In this document: in pieces, positions 8,353 to 17,273 of the stretch | How positions within the stretch are numbered: the stretch's first letter is position 1 | How the letters are laid out: the number at the start of each line of letters is the position of its first letter | NCBI GenBank assembly: GCA_037045685.1 | Contig: JBAOII010000013.1 | Span: forward strand, 1 to 64,000 | Length of the DNA stretch: 64,000 nucleotides | Source: Competibacter_A sp037045685 | GTDB taxonomy: Bacteria; Pseudomonadota; Gammaproteobacteria; Competibacterales; Competibacteraceae | Direction of reading: 5' to 3' | Notes under the pieces: model-generated | Told to the model about the DNA's origin: nothing | Seen by the model: the letters and a program-made list of their open reading frames with translations, nothing else | Database searches by the model: none | Position numbers and translations under genes: made by a program

Positions 8353-9411
8353 TTACCGGACGCGGTCCACCGCCGCGCGGGCCAGCGTCGCCACGCCATC
8401 GGGCAAGGGAATGTAGCCCTCGTCGCCGCTGTAGCGCTGCCCGTCGGCCAAGGCCCAGCCAACGAACCCCTTGAGCGCGGCGCTTTTCCGGGGATCGGGG
8501 TATTGGTCGCGCAGCAGCAGCCAGGTGAAAGTGACGATGGGATACGAATCCTGCCCTTCGGGATCGGGCAGGAACACCCGCAGGTTGCCCGGTATCTGGC
8601 CGACATTGGCGGCCAGCGCGGCCTGACCGCTGCTCGGGTTGGGTCCGACGAAAGCGCCCGCCTTGTTTTGCAGGTGGACCATCGGTAAACCGAGCCGCTT
8701 GGCGAAACCGTATTCGACGTAGCCCAGCGACCCCCAACTCCGCTTGATGCGGCCGGCCACGCCTTCGTTGCCGCGAGCGGTCGTGGAAACGCCGGGCCAA
8801 TCCACGGTCTTGCCGGTGCCCGGCCCTTTGCGCCACGCTTCGCTGATCGCGCTCAGGTGGTTGGTCAGCGCGTAGGTGGTGCCGCTGCTGTCCTGGCGGG
8901 CGACCAAAATAATCGTCTGTTTCGGCAGCTTGAGATCGGGGTTGAGCGCCTGGATGCGCGGATCGTTCCACTCGCGGATCTTGCCGAGGAAGATGTCGGC
9001 GTAAACCTCCCGGCTGAGCTTTAGCGTCCCTTCCACGTCCGGCAGGTTGTAGGCGAGCACGAGGGCGCCGGCGGTGGCGGGAACCAGGGTGGCGCCCGCT
9101 TTCGCCTGCCGGATCTGTTCGTCGGTCAACGCCGCGTCGCTGGCGCCGAAATCGACGGCGTTATCCAGGAACAGCTTGGTGCCCTCGCCGCTACCCACGT
9201 CCTGGTACTCGATGGCGACGTTGGGATTGGCTTTGCCGTAAACCTCGATCCATTTGCGGTAGAGCGGGGCGGGGAAGGTGGCCCCGGCACCCCGCAACGC
9301 GACCCGTTCGTTCGCGGCGGTGTTTGGCGCCGGGGCCGGATTTTGGCCGAAGGCCAGAGAAACCAGGCCGACCAGCCCAAGAGCGGCGGTCAGTAGCAAT
9401 CGCATTGCCAT
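8353..9411 (-). CDS. pstS: Phosphate-binding periplasmic protein PstS (copy 1, after pstB)
   Basis: This 352-residue protein is the periplasmic phosphate receptor of an ABC importer. A Sec signal peptide (MAMRLLLTAALGLVGLVSLAFGQ) is followed by the mature start VALRGAGATFPAPLYRKWI. Phosphate-contact stretches typical of PstS are present: GSGEGTKLFLDNAVDFGASDAA, QDSSGTTYALTNHLS and YIPLPDGV near the end. The ATG at 9411 is chosen because the signal peptide begins there; the reading frame continues further upstream. It sits 17 bases after pstB. A second, diverged PstS opens the operon, so this copy may differ in affinity or location. Confidence 0.93.
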   Translation of the reverse strand: MAMRLLLTAALGLVGLVSLAFGQNPAPAPNTAANERVALRGAGATFPAPLYRKWIEVYGKANPNVAIEYQDVGSGEGTKLFLDNAVDFGASDAALTDEQIRQAKAGATLVPATAGALVLAYNLPDVEGTLKLSREVYADIFLGKIREWNDPRIQALNPDLKLPKQTIILVARQDSSGTTYALTNHLSAISEAWRKGPGTGKTVDWPGVSTTARGNEGVAGRIKRSWGSLGYVEYGFAKRLGLPMVHLQNKAGAFVGPNPSSGQAALAANVGQIPGNLRVFLPDPEGQDSYPIVTFTWLLLRDQYPDPRKSAALKGFVGWALADGQRYSGDEGYIPLPDGVATLARAAVDRVR

Positions 9412-9428
9412 GATGTGCCCTCTCGGCT

Positions 9429-10250
9429 TCAACTGAATTCGCCCCGGACGTATTGCCGGGTCAATTCCTGCTCGGGTTCCTCGAAAATCTTCTTCGTCGG
9501 CCCCATCTCCACCAGATAGCCGGTGCGGCTGCCCTGGGAGATATCGACGCCGAAGAAAGCCGTCGTGTCGGCCACCCGCATGGCTTGCTGCATGTTGTGA
9601 GTGACCAGCGCGATGGTGTATTTCTCCTTGAGTTCGATCATCAGCTCCTCGACCCGGCGAGTGGCGATGGGGTCCAGCGCCGAGCAAGGCTCGTCCATCA
9701 GCAGCACGTCCGGTTCGGTGGCGATGGCGCGGGCGATGCAGAGCCGCTGCTGTTGGCCGCCGGACAGGGACAGACCGCTGTTTTTCAGCTTGTCCTTCAC
9801 TTCATTCCAGCACGCTGCACCTTGGAGCGCCTTCTCGACCCGCTCGTCCAGGTTGCCCTTGAAGCCGTTCAGGCGCAGGCCGAAGGCGACGTTGTCGTAG
9901 ATGCTCATCGCGAACGGGTTCGGCTGTTGGAACACCATGCCGATGTAGCGGCGCACCACCACCGGATCGACCTTCTTGTCGTAAATGTCCTGACCGTGGT
10001 AACTGACTTTCCCCTGAAAGCGGAAAATCGGGATCAGGTCGTTCATCCGGTTGAGGCTGCGCAGCACGGTGCTCTTGCCGCAGCCCGAGGGGCCGATGAA
10101 GCCGGTGATCTTGTTCTTTTCGATGGGCACCTTGCTGTCGCGCACCGCGAGAAAGTCGCCATAGAAGACTTTTTCGAGCTGGCAATCCATCACGATGCCG
10201 TTGCGGGTTGGCGCCGTCCCGGCCGCCATCATTTCCGGGTCTGCATGCAT
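9429..10250 (-). CDS. pstB: Phosphate ABC transporter ATP-binding protein PstB
   Basis: This 273-residue ATPase powers phosphate import. Walker A is GPSGCGKST (~residue 53), followed by the PstB-typical LRSLNRMNDLIP. The Q-loop region is IGMVFQQPNPFAMSIYDNVA, the signature is LSLSGGQQQRLCIARAIA, and Walker B is VLLMDEPCSALDP with the switch His in ALVTHNMQQA. Length is normal apart from a short N-terminal extension. It begins 10 bases after pstA and is followed by pstS copy 1 after 17 bases. Confidence 0.97.
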   Translation of the reverse strand: MHADPEMMAAGTAPTRNGIVMDCQLEKVFYGDFLAVRDSKVPIEKNKITGFIGPSGCGKSTVLRSLNRMNDLIPIFRFQGKVSYHGQDIYDKKVDPVVVRRYIGMVFQQPNPFAMSIYDNVAFGLRLNGFKGNLDERVEKALQGAACWNEVKDKLKNSGLSLSGGQQQRLCIARAIATEPDVLLMDEPCSALDPIATRRVEELMIELKEKYTIALVTHNMQQAMRVADTTAFFGVDISQGSRTGYLVEMGPTKKIFEEPEQELTRQYVRGEFS

Positions 10251-10260
10251 GTCGATGACC

Positions 10261-11175
10261 TCAATACTTTTGGCGCCCGACGATCCGGGCGAGAACGTTG
10301 AACACCAGGACGATCAGCACCAGCACCAGGGACGCGGCCCAGGCCAACTGGATCTGGTTTTCGTAGGGCATGCCCGAGAAGTTGAAAATCAAAATGGCCA
10401 GCGAGGCGGTCGGCTCGGTCAGGCTCCTCAGGTAGTAATCGCTGAACAGCGCGGTGAACAGCAGCGGCGCGGAGTTGCCGGCGGCGCCGGCGATAGCCAG
10501 CATCACGCCGGTCAGAATGCCCGACGCTCCCGTGGGCAGCACCACCTTCAAAATCACCTGGGTTCGGGTGCAGCCCATGCCGAAGGCGGCGTCCTTCATT
10601 TTTTTGGGCACCATCGCCATGGCTTGCTCCGCCGCCAGCACCACGGTCGGTAGCATCAGCACGGCCAGCGCGACCCCGCCGGCGAGCGCGGAGTAGGTTT
10701 TCATGGTCACCACCATGACGGCGTAGACGAACACGCCGGCCAGGATGGACGGAAAACCGGTCAGCACCTTGGCCAGAAAGCGCACGGTGTGCGCCAGCTT
10801 GCTGTCGGGGTCGAGGATCGCCAGGTAGACGGCGGCCAGGATGCCGATGGGCACGCTGATCAGCGTGGCGATACCGACCATGACCCCCGTGCCGATGATG
10901 GCGTTGCCGAAACCGCCGCCCAGATCGAAGGCGGAGGGCGGCAGGGCGGTCAGCGTTTCCCAGTTCAGGCGGGAGCCGCCCGCGACCACCAATTCGTAAA
11001 TGACGGAGAACAGCGGCACGCTGGCGAGAAGGGCCGCGATCCAGGTCAGCCCGGTCAAGATGCCGCTTTTCAGCGCCCGCAGTTCCAGCGGAGCGCGGTG
11101 CAGGCTGGGCTTGGGCGCCGGGGTCGTTTCGAGATCGCGGATGGCGGATTCGACCGCCAGATCGGTAGCACTCAT
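10261..11175 (-). CDS. pstA: Phosphate ABC transporter permease PstA
   Basis: This 304-residue inner-membrane permease has about six hydrophobic segments (for example GILTGLTWIAALLASVPLF and AIIGTGVMVGIATLISVPIG). The cytoplasmic EAA-type loop is MKDAAFGMGCTRTQVILKVVLP. The start is the ATG at 11175, whose first bases overlap the TGA of pstC in the repaired frame (ATGA). Because of a frameshift in pstC, the raw sequence reads pstC and pstA as one long open frame. That apparent fusion is not real biology in my reading. The N-terminal ~35 residues are a polar extension rich in Pro and Glu. Confidence 0.93.
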   Translation of the reverse strand: MSATDLAVESAIRDLETTPAPKPSLHRAPLELRALKSGILTGLTWIAALLASVPLFSVIYELVVAGGSRLNWETLTALPPSAFDLGGGFGNAIIGTGVMVGIATLISVPIGILAAVYLAILDPDSKLAHTVRFLAKVLTGFPSILAGVFVYAVMVVTMKTYSALAGGVALAVLMLPTVVLAAEQAMAMVPKKMKDAAFGMGCTRTQVILKVVLPTGASGILTGVMLAIAGAAGNSAPLLFTALFSDYYLRSLTEPTASLAILIFNFSGMPYENQIQLAWAASLVLVLIVLVFNVLARIVGRQKY

Positions 11176-12150
11176 CGTTCGGCCTCGAATTTGCGGGTGG
11201 CGAATTTCATGACCGCCAGGCCGACGGCGTTGACGATCAGGGTGATGGCCAACAGACGCCAGGGCGGCGTACATCAGGGCGCGGATCTCGACGGGTCCGG
11301 CTTCGGGGAAGCTGGAGGCCAGCAGCGCGGCCAGCGTGTTGGCGGGGGCGAACAGCGACAGGCTGATCTGGTTGGAGTTACCGATCAGCATGGCCAAGGC
11401 CATGGTTTCGCCGAGGGCGCGGCCGAAGCCGAGCACCAGCGCGGCCAAAATGCCCGATGAGGCGGTCGGCAGCATGACCTTGAGGATGGCCTCCCAGCGC
11501 GTGGTGCCCATGCCGTAGGCGGCTTCCTTGACCTTGTAGGGAATCTGGCGCAGCGCGTCCACCGAGATGGACGCCACCGTGGGCAGGATCATGATGGCCA
11601 GCACCAGCGCGGCGGGCGCGAGCCCCGGACCGCTCAGCGAGGTGCCGAAAAAGGGCACGCCGCCGAGATTCGCGTGCAGCCAGTTCGCCACCGGCCGCAA
11701 CAGCGGGATCAGCACGTAGATGCCCCACAGGCCGAAAACGACCGAGGGAATCGCGGCCAGCAGCTCGATGATGGTGCGAAAAACCGCCGCCAGCCGGCTG
11801 GGCAGGAAGTCCTGGGTCAGAAAGATGGCGATGGCGATGCCGAAGACGCCGCCGAGCATCAGGGCCAGCAGCGAGCTGTAGAGCGTGCCCCAGATTTGCG
11901 GGAGGATGCCGAACTGGCCGGTCTGGACGTTCCAGGATGTCGATGTCAGGAAGCCGAGGCCGTATTCGGAAATGGCCGGCATCGCCTTGCCGCCGATTTC
12001 GATGACGATGTAGACCACCAGCGCCAGAATCAGCGCGGCGCTGAACCAGGCGATGCCGCGAAAACCCCGGTCGAGCGCGTAATCGCCCCCGGAGGGCGGC
12101 CCGGACACGGAGCCGGACCGATCAGCGTTGTCGAATTGATGCGATGCCAT
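11172..12150 (-). CDS. pstC: Phosphate ABC transporter permease PstC, frameshifted near the 3' end
   Basis: The first ~300 residues are a clear PstC: a cytoplasmic N-terminus, about six membrane spans (ALILALVVYIVIEIG, LLALMLGGVFGIAIAIFLT), and the EAA-type loop VKEAAYGMGTTRWEAILKVMLP. After RALMYAALA the frame breaks. Deleting the A at about 11256 (an extra T on the coding strand) restores LLAITLIVNAVGLAVMKFAT and a normal end whose TGA overlaps the pstA ATG. The restored junction fits the family so well that an artefactual base is likely. If it is real, the last span of PstC would be lost and PstA appended. Confidence 0.9.
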
Positions 12151-12193
12151 AAGTCACCAGGCGAGGTTTGGGTTGAGAGCCCGCGCGAAAAAT

Positions 12194-12230
12194 CCCCTCT
12201 CCCTCCGGGAGAGAGGGGTAGGGGCGAGGG
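12194..12230 (+). repeat. REP-like hairpin repeat, copy 1
   Basis: A CCCCTCTCCC arm pairs with GGGAGAGAGGGG across a short loop, followed by the one-sided tail GGGGCGAGGG. It lies between pstS copy 2 and pstC. Three more copies with the same stem and tail occur at 15583, 21700 and 44570, all in this orientation. In an operon leader it could act as an mRNA stabiliser or partial terminator, giving pstS more transcript than pstCAB. That role is inference. Confidence 0.65.
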
Positions 12231-12266
12231 CAGGAGAACGACGAAGGACCGCGGTTCGAGCCGGTG

Positions 12267-13313
12267 CTACTGGATCAGCGCGATCGCTTTTCTGACTTTT
12301 CCGACGACGCTTTCGGGCAAGGGGATGTATCCCATCTTCGGGGCCATCGCCTGGCCTTTGGTCAGGCCGTATTCGACCAGATCGCGCAGCACCTTGGCCT
12401 TGGCGTCATCCTGATCCTGGTAGAGCAGCATCCAGGTGAAGGTGGTGATGGGGTAGGACTGCTCGCCGGCAGGATCGAACAGCCAGACGCGCATGTCGGG
12501 CACGCTCGAACCGGGCAGGGTTTTGGCGGGAAACTCGGCGGCCGCCAGCGCGGCCTTGCCGGCCTCGTCGCCAGCCGCGACGAATTTGCCGGCCTTGTTT
12601 TGCAGGGAGGCCATCGGTTGCTTGGTGGCCATGGCGTAGGTGTACTCGATGTAGCCGATGGCGCCGGGCGTCTGCTTGATGGTGGCGGTGACGCCGTCGT
12701 TTTTCGGCGCTTTCACGAAGCTGGTCGGCCATTGCACGGTGGTGCCGTGGCCGACGGTTTTCTTGAACTCTTCGCTGACCGCGCTCAGATGGCCGGTGAA
12801 GACGTAGGTGGTGCCGCTGGAATCGGAGCGGGCCACGACCGTGATGTTCTGGTCGGGGAGCTTGACGCCGGGATTGGCGGCGGCGATTTTCGGGTCGGTC
12901 CACTTGGCGATCTTGCCCGAGAAGATGCCCACGTACACGTCGCGCGGCAGCTTCAGCTCCTTGACGCCTTCGAGGTTGTAGGACAGCACGATCTCGCCGG
13001 CGGTCATCGGCAGCAGCACGACGCCCTGCTTGACCTTGGCGATTTCCTCGTCGGTCATGGCCGCGTCGCTGGCGGCGAAATCGACGGTGTTGTTGATGAA
13101 GTCCTGAATGCCGGCGCCGCTGCCCTTGGCCTGGTAGTCCACGGTGATCCCTTGCGACTGCTTGCTGAAATCCTTGAACCAGGAGGAATAGAGCGGGAAC
13201 GGAAAGCTGGCGCCAGAACCGGTCAGCCTCGTGTCTTGCGCCGAGGCGGGAACCAGGGTGGCGGCACCGATGGAAAATGCGATGAGCGCGGTCGGGAGGG
13301 ATGGGAATCGCAC
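12267..13313 (-). CDS. pstS: Phosphate-binding periplasmic protein PstS (copy 2, operon leader)
   Basis: This protein of about 348 residues is the first gene of the Pst operon. I place the start at the GTG at 13313. AGGAGA lies 6-7 bases before it, and it opens a clean signal peptide (RFPSLPTALIAFSIGAATLVPASAQ). An in-frame ATG at 13340 would add nine residues that weaken the signal and lacks a comparable ribosome-binding site. Mature features match PstS: TGSGASFPFPLYSSW, KGSGAGIQDFINNTVDFAASDAA, RSDSSGTTYVFTGHLS and YIPLPESV. It differs from the second PstS throughout, so the pair is not a recent duplication. A Pho box lies about 65 bases upstream. Confidence 0.93.
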   Translation of the reverse strand: MRFPSLPTALIAFSIGAATLVPASAQDTRLTGSGASFPFPLYSSWFKDFSKQSQGITVDYQAKGSGAGIQDFINNTVDFAASDAAMTDEEIAKVKQGVVLLPMTAGEIVLSYNLEGVKELKLPRDVYVGIFSGKIAKWTDPKIAAANPGVKLPDQNITVVARSDSSGTTYVFTGHLSAVSEEFKKTVGHGTTVQWPTSFVKAPKNDGVTATIKQTPGAIGYIEYTYAMATKQPMASLQNKAGKFVAAGDEAGKAALAAAEFPAKTLPGSSVPDMRVWLFDPAGEQSYPITTFTWMLLYQDQDDAKAKVLRDLVEYGLTKGQAMAPKMGYIPLPESVVGKVRKAIALIQ

Positions 13314-13378
13314 AATTGTCTCCTGGCAGTGAAAGATCATTAAAAATAAACGGTTATGATTAAGTATGCTTTTCGATT

Positions 13379-13396
13379 GTTACCGTTCGATGACAG
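13379..13396 (-). promoter_or_regulatory. Pho box upstream of the pst operon
   Basis: On the minus strand the sequence reads CTGTCAT-CGAA-CGGTAAC: two 7-base repeats with a 4-base spacer, the layout bound by PhoB. The first repeat matches the consensus fully and the second differs from CTGTAAC by one base. It lies 66 bases upstream of the GTG chosen for pstS. A TAATCAT stretch about 20 bases downstream could be the -10. The sequence shows the site; induction by low phosphate is established for such sites and inferred here. The remaining ~300 bases between pstS and the next gene are AT-rich with nothing else recognised. Confidence 0.7.
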
Positions 13397-13613
13397 AACA
13401 TGAAATATTTCGTATTACTGTCGTTAAATTGAGGAGTCATTTGGAGGTCGTAGCTATGAAAAATGACCTCTTTTCTTAAATATCAAAACGTTGTGCTGAA
13501 ACGACCATATGGGATTCGAGATCAATTGTCATAATAAAGCAGTAATGGCTTGCTAACCTGTTGCTCTAAAAGGCAACGTTATGTTCGGTATAACCCACGA
13601 GAGGAGAGGCATC

Positions 13614-13994
13614 ATGAGCGCTGAATTCAATCCGGTAGGCTGGTTTGAGATCCCGGTGCTGGATCTGCCACGGGCGACGGCTTTTTACGAACAGGTTCTC
13701 GGCCTCCAACTGGAACCGCATGAAATGGGTGCTTTCCAGATGGCTTGGTTTCCGATGAAGGAGGGCGCGTATGGGGCGATGGGTTGCCTCGTCCTGGGAG
13801 AGTCCTACGTGCCGTCACATGCCGGTTCGGTGGTGTATTTCAGCGTTCAGGATATCGAGAGCGTGCTCGCCCGAGCGACCGAACAAGGCGGCAAAGTGCT
13901 TCTGCCCAAGACCAGTATCGGGGAGTACGGGTTTATCGCGCACCTTGAAGATTCCGAGGGGAACCGGGTCGCGATTCACAGCAATGTGGGGTAG
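13614..13994 (+). CDS. VOC-family (glyoxalase/bleomycin-resistance fold) protein
   Basis: This 126-residue single-domain protein has two beta-alpha-beta-beta-beta modules. The first is GWFEIPVLDLPRATAFYEQVLGL and the second is VVYFSVQDIESVLARATEQGGKVL through GFIAHLEDSEGNRVAIHS. The closing Glu/Asp-Ser-Glu-Gly-Asn motif is typical of the superfamily. The substrate is unknown; this subgroup is often annotated only as a VOC protein. The ATG at 13614 is used because GAGAGG lies just upstream, though the frame is open from 13581. It is transcribed divergently from the pst operon. Confidence 0.85.
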   Translation: MSAEFNPVGWFEIPVLDLPRATAFYEQVLGLQLEPHEMGAFQMAWFPMKEGAYGAMGCLVLGESYVPSHAGSVVYFSVQDIESVLARATEQGGKVLLPKTSIGEYGFIAHLEDSEGNRVAIHSNVG

Positions 13995-14120
13995 TTCCGC
14001 TTCCCGGCCAAGCGGCGGACGATAGTAGGAACTGGCTTGCCCGCGATAACGCGGGCTTACCGCTGGCAAGGGATTTGCGGGTGCCGGGGTTCGGGTGGGC
14101 CGGCGGTTCGGCAGGTGAAA

Positions 14121-15287
14121 TCAGCGCGCCACGACGTGGTATACGCCTTCGGTATAGGCCGCCACGTTATCCCAGTTGAATTTTTCCTCCACCGCCTTGC
14201 GGCCGTTGGCGCCGAGCGCCCGGCAGTGGTCGTGATCGGCCAGCAGCGAGCCGATGCCGTGCGCCATGCCGCTGGCGGTGGCGTCCACCAGGAAGCCGTT
14301 GACATCGTGCCAGACGAATTCGCGCGGTCCGCCGGCGGTGGTGGCCACGACGGGTTTGCCGGCCGCCCACGCCTCCAACACCACGATGCCGAACGGCTCG
14401 TTGCGGCTCGGTACCGCCACGATGTCGCAAGACCGCATCAGATCGACATACTGCCAGCGGGGCATGTGGCCGAGGAAAACGATCGCGCCGGCGGCGCCGA
14501 CTTCGTGGGCGCGCCGCACCACCGCGTCTTTTTCCGGCCCTTCGCCGGAGATGATGAAACGGGCTTCCGGGTAGGACGCCCGAATCATCGGCACGGCCTC
14601 GACCAGCAGGTCCATGCCCTTCTGCACGGTCATCCGGCCCGGCGAGAAGACGGTCGGCGCCAGCGGCGCGATGCCGTAGCGGCCCTTGATCTCGGCGGGA
14701 TCGATGAAGCCGTCGAAGGCGCGATAGTTGACCCCGTTGGGGATGACGTGAATCTTCTCGCCGGGAACGTGATAGATCCGGTGCAGTTCGTCGGCCAGGA
14801 AACCGCTGACCGCGATCACCAGATTGGCGTTGTGACAGCCCGCCGCTTCGGCGTCGCGGACCCATCGGGCGAAGCCTTCGAAGAAAACGTTGCCGTCGCG
14901 ACCGTACTCGGTGGAATGCATGGTCAGGATGCCCGGCGTGCCGAAGCCGTCCATCGCGTACTTCATGGCGTTGGCGGTCAGCCAGTCGTGGGCGTGCACG
15001 ATCTCGAACTTGCCGACCATGGAGGTGATTTCGTGAAAGCGATGGGCCATGGCTTTGCACATGTAGTCCATGCATTCGACATCGTTTTCGCTCGCGCCGT
15101 GATCGACGCGGTGGTAGTGAACCCCGTCGATGCAGTCATAGTGGTTTTGGTCTTCCTTGCGCCGGGTGATGACGTGCGGGTCATGCCCGCGCCGTTGCAG
15201 GCCGGCGGCGAGTTCCGTGACGTGCACGCCGAGGCCGCCGGAGGTAATGGAGTGCAGGGACTCCGAGGAGAACAGGGCGATACGCAT
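14121..15287 (-). CDS. GT4 glycosyltransferase, glycogen-synthase-like
   Basis: This 388-residue GT-B glycosyltransferase starts MRIALFSSESLHSITSGGLG, with the Gly-rich sugar-nucleotide loop of GT4/GT5 synthases. The N-domain has VHAHDWLTANA and the STEYGRDGN segment. The C-domain has FSPGRMTVQKGMDLLVEA and the nucleotide-sugar motif EPFGIVVLEAWAAGKPVVAT with the E-x7-E pair. The pattern fits GT4 enzymes that make glycogen or its maltose-1-phosphate precursor, but a role in exopolysaccharide cannot be excluded. The ATG at 15287 is chosen because the fold begins there; the frame runs 41 codons further upstream without family similarity. The gene stands alone. Confidence 0.85.
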   Translation of the reverse strand: MRIALFSSESLHSITSGGLGVHVTELAAGLQRRGHDPHVITRRKEDQNHYDCIDGVHYHRVDHGASENDVECMDYMCKAMAHRFHEITSMVGKFEIVHAHDWLTANAMKYAMDGFGTPGILTMHSTEYGRDGNVFFEGFARWVRDAEAAGCHNANLVIAVSGFLADELHRIYHVPGEKIHVIPNGVNYRAFDGFIDPAEIKGRYGIAPLAPTVFSPGRMTVQKGMDLLVEAVPMIRASYPEARFIISGEGPEKDAVVRRAHEVGAAGAIVFLGHMPRWQYVDLMRSCDIVAVPSRNEPFGIVVLEAWAAGKPVVATTAGGPREFVWHDVNGFLVDATASGMAHGIGSLLADHDHCRALGANGRKAVEEKFNWDNVAAYTEGVYHVVAR

Positions 15288-15636
15288 GGGTTTGATTCCC
15301 TCAATGACCCGCCGAGCGGGTTTGTTGTCGTTGAAGGGCCGGCGCGCGTGCTCGTCTGAAGCGGTGGAGAGCGTCGGCCCGAAGCAGCATCGCTCATCGT
15401 GTCCAAGCACGATTTAACGCTTTTGCTGCATCGCAATATGGGGATTATGCGCTTCGGCGACGACAAGTAACAGCCTTGTATAAAAAACCGTGGCGCTGCC
15501 CCCGCAGTCGTGTCTGAGACTGCGACGGCCAGGATGGGCGAGGTCCCGAGTTTGGAAGGGAAGCGAGAGATGCGCTAAAGCCCCCCTCTCCCAGCGGGAG
15601 AGGGGTTGGGGGTGAGGGTTTCTTTTCGACCGGCGA
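15288..15636. other. Intergenic region with hairpins, no gene
   Basis: These 349 bases lie upstream of the glycosyltransferase and downstream of trpE. They contain a 7-base-pair hairpin (CGCAGTC paired with GACTGCG, about 15500-15521) preceded by a C-rich run, and the REP-like repeat at 15583. The first ~120 bases are the probable leader of the glycosyltransferase. No open frame with family similarity was seen on either strand. Confidence 0.5.
15583..15618 (+). repeat. REP-like hairpin repeat, copy 2
   Basis: CCCCTCTCCC pairs with GGGAGAGGGG and is followed by the tail TTGGGGGTGAGGG. The copy lies just downstream of the trpE stop, where it could serve as a transcript end. It has the same orientation as the copies at 12194, 21700 and 44570. 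Confidence 0.65.
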
Positions 15637-17142
15637 TCATCGGTTTTCGCCCACCGTTCGCGGCTCGTCCAGTCCCCGCTCCGCCAGCGCCGCCGCCCGG
15701 AACAGGGCGCGGCCCTTGTTCATGGTTTCCTCCCATTCCTTTTCCGGGATGGAATCGGCGACGACGCCGCCGCCGGCTTGGATGTGCAGCATCCCGTCCT
15801 TGAGCACGGCGGTACGGATGGCGATGGCGGTGTCCATGTTGCCGGACCACGACAGATAGCCGACCGCACCCGCGTAGATGCCGCGCTTGACCGGCTCCAG
15901 CTCGTCGATGATTTCCATGGCCCGAATCTTGGGCGCGCCGCTGACCGTGCCGGCCGGGAAGGTGGCCCGCAGCGCGTCGATGGCCGTGAGGCCGGGGCGC
16001 AAGCGGCCGGTGACGTTCGAGACGATGTGCATGACGTGCGAGTAGCGCTCGACCACCATCTTCTCGGTCAGCCGCACGCTGCCGATCTCGCTGACCCGGC
16101 CCACGTCGTTGCGGCCCAGATCGATCAGCATCAGATGTTCCGCCAGCTCCTTGGGGTCGGCCAGCAGTTCCGCTTCCAGCGCCTGATCCTCCTCCTCGGT
16201 GGCGCCGCGCCAGCGCGTGCCGGCGATGGGCCGCACCGTCAGCAGCCCGTCCTCCAGCCGGGTGAGGATTTCCGGCGAGGAACCGACGATGTGCAGCTCG
16301 CCCAGATTGAAGAAGTACATGTAGGGCGAGGGATTCAGGCCGCGCAGCGCCCGGTACAAGTCCAGCGGCGCGGCCCGAAACAGCGCCGACAAGCGTTGCG
16401 AGGGCACCACCTGCATGCAGTCGCCGGCCAGGATGTACGCCTTGATCCGCTCGACCGCCGCCTCGTAACCCTGCTGGGTGAAGCCGGAGACGAATTCGAT
16501 CTCCCGCGCGGCCGGATGGGGGCGGTACGGCGCATAGAGCGAGCGCGGGGCGCGCAGCAGTTCGCTCCACTCGTCGAGACGCTGTTGGGCGCGAGAGTAG
16601 GCGCGCTCCACCGCCGGGTCCACCAGGGTGATCAGATAAAGCCGCCCGGCCAGATTGTCGAACACCACCACATCTTCCGACACCAGCAGCAGGATGTCCG
16701 GGTTGTCCAGCGGGTCGGGGTTGGGGCAGCGGGTCAACTTGGGTTCGATGTAGCGGATGGTGTCGTAGCCGAAATAGCCGACCAGGCCGCCGATGAAGCG
16801 GGGCAGCCCTTCCCCCGTGGCCGGCACCCGGTAACGGTTCTGGAACTCCTGAATCCAGGCCAGCGGATCGGGGCAATCCAGCGATTCGACGATTTCACCG
16901 GCGTGTTCGACGGTCACCCGCTGGCCGCGCACCCGGACGATCTTGCGGCAGGGCAGGCCGATGATGGAGTAGCGGCCCCATTTTTCGCCGCCCTGCACCG
17001 ATTCCAGCAGATAGCTGTACGGCGCGTCGGCCAGCTTGAGATAGGTGCTGAGCGGCGTGTCGAGGTCGGCCAGCACTTCGCGGGCGACGGGAATGCGGTT
17101 GAAGCCTTGTTCGACCAGGCGTTGAAAGTGGTTCTGGTTCAT
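15637..17142 (-). CDS. trpE: Anthranilate synthase component I
   Basis: This 501-residue enzyme converts chorismate and ammonia to anthranilate, the first step of tryptophan synthesis. The N-terminal YSYLLESVQGGEKWGRYSI holds the LLES tryptophan-feedback motif. The chorismate-binding half has MQVVPSQRLS, the PIAGTRWRG stretch, LIDLGRNDVGRVS, and the catalytic FPAGTVSGAPKIRAMEIIDE. Length is normal. It follows rpe and gph on the same strand, an order seen in many Gammaproteobacteria. The glutaminase subunit TrpG is not in the window. Confidence 0.96.
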   Translation of the reverse strand: MNQNHFQRLVEQGFNRIPVAREVLADLDTPLSTYLKLADAPYSYLLESVQGGEKWGRYSIIGLPCRKIVRVRGQRVTVEHAGEIVESLDCPDPLAWIQEFQNRYRVPATGEGLPRFIGGLVGYFGYDTIRYIEPKLTRCPNPDPLDNPDILLLVSEDVVVFDNLAGRLYLITLVDPAVERAYSRAQQRLDEWSELLRAPRSLYAPYRPHPAAREIEFVSGFTQQGYEAAVERIKAYILAGDCMQVVPSQRLSALFRAAPLDLYRALRGLNPSPYMYFFNLGELHIVGSSPEILTRLEDGLLTVRPIAGTRWRGATEEEDQALEAELLADPKELAEHLMLIDLGRNDVGRVSEIGSVRLTEKMVVERYSHVMHIVSNVTGRLRPGLTAIDALRATFPAGTVSGAPKIRAMEIIDELEPVKRGIYAGAVGYLSWSGNMDTAIAIRTAVLKDGMLHIQAGGGVVADSIPEKEWEETMNKGRALFRAAALAERGLDEPRTVGENR

Positions 17143-17273
17143 AAACTCACGGACGGTCCTGAGCGGCGGAAACGGAAGGATGGCGCGAATCGGGAGGCTG
17201 CGGTTCTAGTCGCGCCATCGGAAATCCGGGGCAGGCTTCACGCGGTCGAAGCGGGGGGTGGCAGGAGCGGCCA

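Noticed and set aside
10261..12150. A single fused PstC-PstA permease
   Set aside because: The join region is out of frame with both families; one extra base at about 11256 explains it and repair yields two normal proteins.
15480..15575. Possible cobalamin riboswitch (GCTGCCCCCGC run followed by a hairpin and GCCAGGA)
   Set aside because: The C-rich run resembles part of the B12 element, but the GGGAAGG and B12-box order is wrong and no cobalamin or transport gene follows on that strand.
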